Positions 1 through 4,815 of a stretch of DNA of 10,137 nt are shown piece by piece. A program made the position numbers and the translations under genes. The stretch's first letter is position 1. Each line of letters begins with the position of its first letter. The notes below the pieces were generated by a model. That model ran no database searches, was not told the origin of the DNA, and worked only from the letters and a program-made list of their open reading frames with translations. The stretch comes from an uncultured Actinomycetes bacterium. GTDB lineage: Bacteria > Actinomycetota > Aquicultoria > CAJVYJ01. The stretch covers positions 1-10,137 of the forward strand of contig CAJVYJ010000055.1 of NCBI GenBank assembly GCA_913009475.1, written 5' to 3'.

Positions 1-1
1 C

Positions 2-382
2 GGTGATAAGAAAGATGACCTGGTAGCTTTTTATGGTTATGCCAAAGAACATCAGACCCGCGCTTTTGTCTTTACCGCCGGCTCCGGTGGTTTTAATCTC
101 CCCGCTGTTTGGTGGGACTCCGGCCCCGGCAACTGGGACTGGGTCGGCTCTAAGCTGGCAGCCGGTGATTTTAACGGTGATAATAAAGATGACTTAGCCG
201 TGCTTTACGGCTATTCGGGAGCGCAAACCCGCTTATGGATGTTTTTAGGCGCCGATAATAAATTTAATAGACCAGGTAAGTGGTGGGACTCAGGCCCCGG
301 TAAATGGGACTGGGCGCGGACAAAGTTCGTAGCCGGCAACTACAATGGCGACAATAAGAGTGACCTGTCAGGTCTATATTAA
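2..382 (+). CDS. FG-GAP/VCBS-like repeat protein, C-terminal fragment
   Basis: This is the C-terminal end of a larger protein whose start lies upstream; the frame is open from the first bases and ends at TAA 380-382 (126 residues visible). It contains tandem repeats with a period of 57-58 residues. Each has a Ca2+-binding-like loop (GDKKDDL, then GDFNGDNKDDL, then GNYNGDNKSDL) and a motif WWDSGPGxWDW about 20 residues before the loop. The acidic loops match the FG-GAP/VCBS type of beta-propeller blade seen in secreted or surface proteins. The chain stops just after the third loop, as expected when a propeller closes with a partial blade. Its role cannot be read from this fragment; adhesion or glycan binding is only a guess. 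The family is fairly sure, the function is not. Confidence 0.8.
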   Translation, partial: GDKKDDLVAFYGYAKEHQTRAFVFTAGSGGFNLPAVWWDSGPGNWDWVGSKLAAGDFNGDNKDDLAVLYGYSGAQTRLWMFLGADNKFNRPGKWWDSGPGKWDWARTKFVAGNYNGDNKSDLSGLY

Positions 383-385
383 GCT

Positions 386-503
386 AAAAAAGGGGTCAGA
401 TCTTCAATCTTGACAATTCACAAGCTGATTACCAGGCTATTCCTTGAAAAAGGGGTCAGATCTTCAATCTTGACAATTCATTAACGGGGGACGGGTTATG
501 GGT
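386..503 (+). repeat. Dimeric hairpin repeat, left copy
   Basis: Two identical 29-bp cores (392-420 and 452-480) start with GGGGTCAGATCTTC and are exactly 60 bp apart. Each core can fold as GTCAGAT / loop CTTCA / ATCTTGAC, with one bulged T in the right arm. The element begins 3-4 bp after the stop codon of the FG-GAP gene. A second copy lies at 8858-8975 in the same orientation; 392-502 and 8864-8974 differ at only three of 111 positions (428, 489, 494). By inference this is a REP-like or non-autonomous element of the kind mobilised by IS200/IS605-like Y1 transposases. Confidence 0.85.
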
Positions 504-559
504 GACTGGGGAAATTATGGACAAAGCAAGTTTTGCGGCTACACACTCCTTATTCTCAC

Positions 560-586
560 GGGCGGAGATAAACTCCACCCCTACAC
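560..586 (-). repeat. GTAG stem-loop (REP-like), copy 1
   Basis: Read on the minus strand, GTGTAG is followed by a stem GGGTGGAG / loop TTTAT / CTCCGCCC with one G-T wobble (arms 573-580 and 560-567). Two related stem-loops stand at 3261-3285 and 3323-3345 on the plus strand. All three share TGTAG just 5' of the stem and a TTTA-containing loop after GGAG or CCAG. A GTAG tetranucleotide immediately 5' of a hairpin is the classic hallmark of REP elements recognised by REP-associated tyrosine transposases. Confidence 0.7.
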
Positions 587-609
587 GTTTTACGCTCTTA
601 CGCTTTAAT

Positions 610-630
610 GCAACGAAGGCAACAACGTCC
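610..630 (-). repeat. 21-bp inverted repeat, left arm
   Basis: The reverse complement of this segment matches 3041-3061 at 20 of 21 positions (GGACGTTGTTGC, then C or T, then TTCGTTGC). The two arms face each other across the LCP gene and rmlA. A match this long is unlikely by chance in a window of this size, and it lies close to the GTAG stem-loops on both sides. Confidence 0.75.
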
Positions 631-644
631 TCTTAATAAAATAT

Positions 645-674
645 TTCTTATTATGAAGTTTTTTAGGGTAAAAT
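645..674 (+). promoter_or_regulatory. Weak candidate promoter for the LCP-rmlA operon
   Basis: TAAAAT at 669-674 matches the sigma-70 -10 consensus at five of six bases. The best -35 candidate, TTCTTA at 645-650 with an 18-bp spacer, matches only three of six. Transcription from here would leave a leader of about 25 nt before the proposed start at 706. The A+T-rich setting and position ahead of the first cassette gene fit, but the -35 is poor. Confidence 0.25.
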
Positions 675-692
675 ATCTGGGTAAATAAAAAT

Positions 693-700
693 AAAAGGAG
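693..700 (+). promoter_or_regulatory. Strong ribosome binding site that decides the LCP start
   Basis: AAAAGGAG ends 5 nt before ATC at 706. In that frame the only earlier near-start codons are ATA at 685 and 691, both too close to or inside the site, and the frame is closed upstream by TAA at 682. No ATG, GTG or TTG occurs in frame until TTG 874, which has no comparable site and would remove the membrane anchor. The site therefore points to initiation at ATC 706. Confidence 0.6.
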
Positions 701-705
701 TTTTA

Positions 706-1971
706 ATCAGCACTCATACGGCATTAAAGCCGGAAAGGCATATTCTAAAAAATCTGGCATTACTATTAATAATATTTTCATTAATCATCGGCGGAGTTGC
801 TTATAGTTGGGTTGATTCTATCGACCTTAATATTCATAAGCATTTTCAGTCAATTGAAAATGCCAAATCAGCTTTGACGCAACCGGCTGCCTATGGGGAG
901 CCGATAAACTTATTAATCCTCGGCAGTGACAAAAGATATAAAGAAAAGAATGACCCCGGGCGCAGTGACACGCTGATGATATTACACATTGATTTTAATA
1001 GGAAAAAGGTCTATTTGGTTTCTATCCCCAGAGACAGCCGCGTCAATATTCCTAGACATGGCTTGAATAAGATCAACGCCGCTTACGCTTACGGCGGCCC
1101 CCGGCTATCGATACGTACTGTTGAAAATTTCATGGATATTAAAATAAATCATTATGTACAAATAGATTTTCGCGGCTTTAAAAAAATGGTGGACGCCCTT
1201 GGCGGTATTAACGTCAACGTAAAAAAGACCATCAATAATCGTTCGCGGCGATATAGGATGTATATCCCTAAAGGCAATCAGCGGATGAACGGGGAATTGG
1301 CTTTAAACTATGTTCGCTATCGACACGGAGACAGCGATTTTAAGCGTGCTGAGCGCCAACAAAATTTTCTTACGGCGTTGACCAGTAATGTATTGCAGTG
1401 GAAGTCAGCCTGGAAAATACCGCGTTTAATCAATATTATGTCAAAAAATGTTGAGACTGATTTGACTATGGGCCAGATGAGCCGTATCGGAGGTTTTCTG
1501 CGACAGGCTAATAAAAAGAACATCGAGACTATTACGGTACCCGGCAGTACCGGTATGAGAAACGGCGCCAGTTATGTATTTCCTAATGAGGCGGCGGTCA
1601 ACGCTATTGTTGAAACTATGAAAAAAGGTAAATCATTTGATAAACTGAAATCTCAGATTGAATCTGGTAAAATAAATATGATAGGCAAGAAAGTAAATAT
1701 CTCTGTTTTAAACGGTACCGGTGTCAGTGGTTTGGCCGGGCGTGCTAAGATAAAGTTAAAAAATAAAGGCTTTAATGTTGCCAGAGTGGGAACGGCATCC
1801 GGCTCGAACTATAAGTTTACGGAAATATTGACGGCATCGGATAATATTCGCACCGCTAAATTATTAAAGAAATCGTTGCCGGCGGCAACTGAGATAAAGG
1901 TCAATAATAAATTGTCGGGCATTATTGTGATACTGGGCAGAGACTATACTACCTTTAAAAGGACGTATTAA
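706..1971 (+). CDS. LytR-CpsA-Psr (LCP) family cell-wall glycopolymer ligase with LytR_C domain
   Basis: LCP proteins are membrane-anchored phosphotransferases that move lipid-linked polymers such as teichoic acids, capsule or arabinogalactan-like glycans onto peptidoglycan. From ATC 706 the product is 421 aa. It has a short positive N-terminus, one membrane helix at about 14-33 (LALLLIIFSLIIGGVAY), and an LCP domain from about 67 to 220. That domain shows GSD 73-75, GRSDT 85-89, SIPRDSR 106-112 and RYRHGDSDFKRAERQQ 204-219, which hold the conserved Asp and Arg residues that bind pyrophosphate and Mg2+. A LytR_C domain follows at about 329-413 (KVNISVLNGTG). The first ordinary start codon in frame, TTG 874, gives 365 aa and loses the anchor, so I prefer 706 although ATC is a very rare start. 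The stop abuts the rmlA start, so the two are probably co-transcribed and coupled. The family is secure; the polymer transferred is inferred to contain rhamnose. Confidence 0.9.
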   Translation: MSTHTALKPERHILKNLALLLIIFSLIIGGVAYSWVDSIDLNIHKHFQSIENAKSALTQPAAYGEPINLLILGSDKRYKEKNDPGRSDTLMILHIDFNRKKVYLVSIPRDSRVNIPRHGLNKINAAYAYGGPRLSIRTVENFMDIKINHYVQIDFRGFKKMVDALGGINVNVKKTINNRSRRYRMYIPKGNQRMNGELALNYVRYRHGDSDFKRAERQQNFLTALTSNVLQWKSAWKIPRLINIMSKNVETDLTMGQMSRIGGFLRQANKKNIETITVPGSTGMRNGASYVFPNEAAVNAIVETMKKGKSFDKLKSQIESGKINMIGKKVNISVLNGTGVSGLAGRAKIKLKNKGFNVARVGTASGSNYKFTEILTASDNIRTAKLLKKSLPAATEIKVNNKLSGIIVILGRDYTTFKRTY

Positions 1972-3033
1972 TTGAAAGGTTTGATTTTAAGCGGCGGCAG
2001 TGGTACGCGTTTACGGCCTATTACTCATACCAGCGCTAAACAATTGGTGCCGGTTGCCAATAAACCGGTGCTTTTCTATGCCATTGAGGCGATGTCGGCT
2101 GCCGGTATCAGTGATATCGGTATTGTTGTCGGCGATACCTATGAGGAGATTAAAGCCGCTGTAAAAGATGGGGGCGATTGGGGGGCGAATGTCACTTATA
2201 TCCGACAGGAAGCGCCACTCGGCTTAGCTCACGCGGTGAAGATATCCAAACATTATTTAGGCAATGATAATTTTGTCGTGTTCTTGGGAGATAATCTTAT
2301 TAAAGACGGGATTACTTCTTTGGTAGAAGATTTTAAAAATAACGGCCCCAACGCGCAAATATTGTTGGCTAAAGTCAAAGACCCCCGGATGTTTGGCGTT
2401 GCGGAGCTGAACGGCGGGAAAGTGGTCAGGCTGGTTGAGAAGCCTACGCACCCGGCTAGTGATTTAGCCTTGGTAGGCGTTTATATGTTTGACGCGAGCG
2501 TTTGGGAAGCTATTGATAACATTAAGCCGTCCGCGCGCGGCGAGCTGGAGATTACCGATGCTCTCCAGTATTTAATAGATAAAAAATATAATGTTCAGCC
2601 CCATATCATTGATGGTTGGTGGAAAGATACCGGTAAGTTGGAGGATATGCTGGAAGCCAACCGCATTATTCTCGAAGATATGAAGAGTTGCTGCGAAGGT
2701 CGTGTTGATGAAAAATCGCGGCTTATCGGTCGAGTAATAATTGAGTCCGGCGCGGAAATTGAAAACAGCACCATTCGCGGTCCGGTTATAATCGGCGCCG
2801 GCAGCCGGATAAAGAACTCATTTATCGGCCCATTTACCTCGATTTATCTTAACGTGCTGGTGGAAAATAGTGAAATCGAACACAGTATTATTTTAGAAAA
2901 AAGTGTTATTAAAGATATATCCCGGCTGGAAGATAGTTTAGTCGGTAAGAACGTTGAGGTCTATAAAAGTTCAGTGAAGCCCAAAGCTTACAGGCTGATG
3001 CTGGGCGATAATAGTTGTGTCGGCTTAAAGTAA
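1972..3033 (+). CDS. rmlA: Glucose-1-phosphate thymidylyltransferase, long form (RmlA)
   Basis: The enzyme joins glucose-1-phosphate and dTTP to make dTDP-glucose and pyrophosphate, the first step to dTDP-L-rhamnose. The 353-aa product has the nucleotide-binding loop GGSGTRLRPIT at 8-18, Lys23 in SAKQLVP, GDN at 106-108, VEKP at 155-158 and WWKDTG at 216-221. Residues from about 240 on have hexapeptide-like repeats (VIIESGAEI, VIIGAGSRI and similar) of a left-handed beta-helix. This marks the long RmlA type of about 355 aa, as opposed to the 290-aa enterobacterial type. Translation starts at TTG 1972, directly after the LCP stop, with AAAAGGA 8 nt upstream. A nucleotidyltransferase for another dTDP-sugar is possible, but the other rml genes nearby favour rhamnose. 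Confidence 0.92.
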   Translation: MKGLILSGGSGTRLRPITHTSAKQLVPVANKPVLFYAIEAMSAAGISDIGIVVGDTYEEIKAAVKDGGDWGANVTYIRQEAPLGLAHAVKISKHYLGNDNFVVFLGDNLIKDGITSLVEDFKNNGPNAQILLAKVKDPRMFGVAELNGGKVVRLVEKPTHPASDLALVGVYMFDASVWEAIDNIKPSARGELEITDALQYLIDKKYNVQPHIIDGWWKDTGKLEDMLEANRIILEDMKSCCEGRVDEKSRLIGRVIIESGAEIENSTIRGPVIIGAGSRIKNSFIGPFTSIYLNVLVENSEIEHSIILEKSVIKDISRLEDSLVGKNVEVYKSSVKPKAYRLMLGDNSCVGLK

Positions 3034-3040
3034 TCTTAGG

Positions 3041-3061
3041 GGACGTTGTTGCTTTCGTTGC
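3041..3061 (+). repeat. 21-bp inverted repeat, right arm
   Basis: This is the inverted partner of 610-630 with one mismatch. It starts 8 bp after the rmlA stop codon. With the left arm it encloses the LCP gene and rmlA, about 2.4 kb. Confidence 0.75.
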
Positions 3062-3072
3062 GATGTATGTTT

Positions 3073-3099
3073 GTCATTCTCAGCTTGACTGGGAATCCA
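3073..3099 (+). repeat. Degenerate ATTC...GAAT hairpin
   Basis: ATTCTCAG (3076-3083) pairs with CTGGGAAT (3089-3096) through one G-T wobble around the loop CTTGA. The outer bases GTC and CCA match the reverse complement of the hairpin at 3209-3236, so the two units face each other about 110 bp apart, like paired REP units. Related intergenic repeats containing GGAATCCA are common in environmental bacterial genomes. Confidence 0.6.
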
Positions 3100-3117
3100 G
3101 GAATCTTGGAAGGTAGA

Positions 3118-3140
3118 GCGTAGAGGGTTGAGGGTAGATA
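3118..3140 (+). repeat. Direct repeat GCGTAGAGGGTTG..., first copy
   Basis: GCGTAGAGGGTTG followed by (GA)GGGTAGATA recurs at 3291-3311 with a 2-nt deletion. Both copies lie in the mosaic intergenic stretch, the second between the two GTAG stem-loops. This suggests that part of the stretch arose by local duplication. Confidence 0.65.
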
Positions 3141-3208
3141 AGAGCGTGATGGACTCACCCCCACCCCAGCCCTCCCCCGTCAAGGGTGAGGGAGAAATCA
3201 GTGGGACG

Positions 3209-3236
3209 TGGATTCCCGATCGGAGTCGGGAATGAC
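3209..3236 (+). repeat. Perfect ATTCCCGA hairpin
   Basis: ATTCCCGA (3212-3219) and TCGGGAAT (3226-3233) form a perfect 8-bp stem with a 6-nt loop, flanked by TGG and GAC. It carries no T tract downstream, so it is not a Rho-independent terminator. It shares GGATTCCCG with the longer inverted repeat at 9016-9071. Confidence 0.65.
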
Positions 3237-3260
3237 AAGCGTAAAGTGGATCGGAAAATG

Positions 3261-3285
3261 TGTAGCGCGCCAGTTTATCTGGCGC
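3261..3285 (+). repeat. GTAG stem-loop (REP-like), copy 2
   Basis: TGTAG is followed by the stem GCGCCAG (3267-3273), loop TTTAT and CTGGCGC (3279-3285), a perfect 7-bp stem. The upstream context (AAGCGTAA ... AAAATGTGTAG) resembles that of copy 1 read on the minus strand. Homology therefore extends beyond the hairpin. Confidence 0.7.
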
Positions 3286-3290
3286 ATGAA

Positions 3291-3311
3291 GCGTAGAGGG
3301 TTGGGTAGATA
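3291..3311 (+). repeat. Direct repeat GCGTAGAGGGTTG..., second copy
   Basis: This is the second copy of the unit at 3118-3140, lacking the GA dinucleotide after GGGTTG. Confidence 0.65.
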
Positions 3312-3322
3312 GGGCGAAAATA

Positions 3323-3345
3323 TGTAGCCGCGGAGTTTACTCCGC
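3323..3345 (+). repeat. GTAG stem-loop (REP-like), copy 3
   Basis: TGTAG (3323-3327) is followed by GCGGAG (3330-3335), loop TTTA and CTCCGC (3340-3345). The trailing CGCGAGAA matches CGTGAGAA after copy 1 read on the minus strand. The hairpin ends about 25 bp before the rmlC start codon and leaves its ribosome site free. Confidence 0.7.
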
Positions 3346-3370
3346 TCGCGAGAAAGTCGAAAGGGAAGAG

Positions 3371-3826
3371 ATGATTGACGGAGTCAAGACCAAGGTTTTA
3401 AAAGTGATAGCGGACGAGCGGGGTTTCCTAATGGAGATGTTGCGCAGTGACGATGAGCTATTTGAGCGCTTCGGACAGTTATATATTACCGCTTGTTATC
3501 CCAACGTAGTTAAGGGCTGGCATTATCATCGAAAACAGATCGATCATTTTGTCTGTGTTAAAGGAATGGCTAAAGTCGTCCTTTATGACAGCCGGGAAGA
3601 TTCGCCGACCAAGGGCGAGATCAATGAGTTTTTTATGGGAGAGAAGAATCCTATATTGTTAAAGATTCCCCGACTGGTAATGCACGGTTTCAAAGCGATC
3701 GGCAATGAGTCGGCCCATATTATAAATTGTCCAACTGAGGTTTTTAATTATAAAGAGCCGGATGAATTTCGTAAGCCGTATGATACTGATGAAATCCCAT
3801 ATAATTGGGATATAAAGATGGGCTAA
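3371..3826 (+). CDS. rmlC: Short RmlC-family cupin, probable dTDP-4-dehydrorhamnose epimerase
   Basis: RmlC converts dTDP-4-keto-6-deoxyglucose to dTDP-4-keto-rhamnose by epimerisation at C3 and C5. The 151-aa product has the cupin signature of the family: DERGFLMEMLR at 15-25, GWHYHRKQIDHFVCVKG at 49-65 (His51 aligns with the catalytic His of the usual GLHYQ), and IPRLVMHGFKAIG at 99-111. It ends with an NYKEPDE segment and a short tail. Typical RmlC enzymes are about 180-200 aa. This one lacks the C-terminal extension, and the segment where the family has its catalytic Tyr reads HIINCPTEVF. Its place between rmlA and rmlB and its spacing of 14 bp to rmlB support a role in rhamnose synthesis. 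A single-site epimerase, or an isomerase for another dTDP-sugar, remains possible. ATG 3371 follows an AAGGGAAGAG ribosome site. Confidence 0.8.
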   Translation: MIDGVKTKVLKVIADERGFLMEMLRSDDELFERFGQLYITACYPNVVKGWHYHRKQIDHFVCVKGMAKVVLYDSREDSPTKGEINEFFMGEKNPILLKIPRLVMHGFKAIGNESAHIINCPTEVFNYKEPDEFRKPYDTDEIPYNWDIKMG

Positions 3827-3840
3827 TTTAAGGAGATTTT

Positions 3841-4806
3841 GTGTCACGTACAATCTTAGTTACCGGCGGAGCCGGATTTATCGGTAGCAATTTTCTTCGC
3901 TACATGCTGAAAAAATATCCTTACTATAAATTTATCAACTACGACAAGCTGACTTATGCCGGCAATTTAGAGAACGTGCGGGACCTGGAGGGTTTAAGTG
4001 GTTATGATTTTATTCACGGTGATATCTGCGACGGGGAAAAACTTGATCAATTCAGAGTTGACGCTGTGGTTAATTTTGCCGCGGAAAGCCATGTCGACCG
4101 CTCGATATCGTCCGCTCAAGAATTTATAATCAGCAATACTTTAGGGACCGAAGTCTTGCTAGAGTTCTGTAAAAAACGGTCGCTTTCCCGCTTTATCCAA
4201 ATCTCCACTGATGAAGTTTACGGCAGTCGGGAAAAAGGGTCTTTTAGTGAAAAAGATAAATTGGCGCCCAGCAGTCCTTATTCCGCCAGTAAGGCCGCGG
4301 CTGATATGGTGGCTCTTTCCCATTTTAAAACTTATGGCACACCGGTCATTGTTACCCGCAGCTCCAACAATTACGGCCCTTATCAGTATCCTGAGAAATT
4401 AATTCCCTTTTTTATAACTAAAGCGCTAAACGATGAGCCGCTGCCTCTTTATGGCGACGGCAAGAATGTGCGCGATTGGCTGTATGTAGAGGATAATTGC
4501 GCTGCTATTGATGAGGTGTTGCATAAAGGATTAGTCGGGCAAGTTTATAATATCGGCGGGAGAAATGAACTCACCAACATTGAGATAGCGGAGTTAATAT
4601 TAGCTCAACTTGGTAAAGACAAATCGCTTATCGAGTACGTTGCCGATCGCCCGGGTCATGACCGCCGTTACTCTATAACCACTGAAAAGGTAAAAAAACT
4701 TGGATGGTTTCCTACCCATAATTTCAAACAGGCGTTAACTGAGACCATCTCCTGGTATAAAGATAATTCGGATTGGTGGCAACCGCTATTGGCAAGAAAT
4801 AAATAG
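3841..4806 (+). CDS. rmlB: dTDP-glucose 4,6-dehydratase (RmlB)
   Basis: The enzyme uses bound NAD+ to turn dTDP-glucose into dTDP-4-keto-6-deoxyglucose. The 321-aa protein is an extended short-chain dehydrogenase with a Rossmann loop TGGAGFIGS at 8-16. YDKLTYAGNLEN near 34 is typical of RmlB. The catalytic STDEVYGS lies at 122-129 (Thr123, Asp124, Glu125) and YSASK at 147-151 (Tyr147, Lys151). SNNYGPYQYPEKLIPFFI and GDGKNVRDWLYVEDN are the usual substrate-binding segments. All catalytic residues are present and the length is normal. The start is GTG 3841, with AAGGAG about 6 nt upstream. The neighbours rmlC and rmlD give the following steps. Confidence 0.95.
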   Translation: MSRTILVTGGAGFIGSNFLRYMLKKYPYYKFINYDKLTYAGNLENVRDLEGLSGYDFIHGDICDGEKLDQFRVDAVVNFAAESHVDRSISSAQEFIISNTLGTEVLLEFCKKRSLSRFIQISTDEVYGSREKGSFSEKDKLAPSSPYSASKAAADMVALSHFKTYGTPVIVTRSSNNYGPYQYPEKLIPFFITKALNDEPLPLYGDGKNVRDWLYVEDNCAAIDEVLHKGLVGQVYNIGGRNELTNIEIAELILAQLGKDKSLIEYVADRPGHDRRYSITTEKVKKLGWFPTHNFKQALTETISWYKDNSDWWQPLLARNK

Positions 4807-4815
4807 AAGGGGAAG

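Larger units (their letters stand above)
383..705. other. Gene-free stretch with repeats upstream of the LCP gene
   Basis: No plausible gene is seen on either strand. The stretch holds a dimeric hairpin repeat (386-503), a GTAG-type stem-loop pointing left (560-586), one arm of a 21-bp inverted repeat (610-630), and an A+T-rich leader with a strong ribosome site (about 640-705) in front of the LCP gene. No convincing Rho-independent terminator follows the FG-GAP gene. Confidence 0.7.
3034..3370. other. Gene-free stretch packed with small repeats between rmlA and rmlC
   Basis: No gene is supported here. In order it holds the right arm of a 21-bp inverted repeat (3041-3061), a degenerate ATTC/GAAT hairpin (3073-3099), a GCGTAGAGGGTTG direct repeat (3118-3140 and 3291-3311), a C-rich segment with CTCACCC 3154-3160 facing GGGTGAG 3184-3190, a perfect ATTCCCGA hairpin (3209-3236), and two GTAG stem-loops (3261-3285, 3323-3345). 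The A+G-rich stretch just before 3371 supplies the rmlC ribosome site. No clear promoter is visible. Confidence 0.7.

Noticed and set aside
410..475. TTGACA occurs in every repeat core and could be a promoter -35 box.
   Set aside because: At 16-19 bp downstream there is no good -10 hexamer in any of the four cores. The motif is better explained as the right arm of the hairpin.
386..480. Repeat-spacer pattern considered as a minimal CRISPR array.
   Set aside because: Only two units occur per site, the spacer between them is nearly the same in both copies of the dimer, and no cas genes are present. Conserved spacers argue for a dimeric element.
874..1971. TTG 874 as the start of the LCP gene.
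   Set aside because: It has no ribosome site and removes the membrane helix that is encoded in the same open frame just upstream.
3154..3190. C-rich segment with CTCACCC facing GGGTGAG, considered as a terminator for rmlA.
   Set aside because: The loop is 23 nt and no T run follows. It is more like a dispersed repeat than a Rho-independent terminator.
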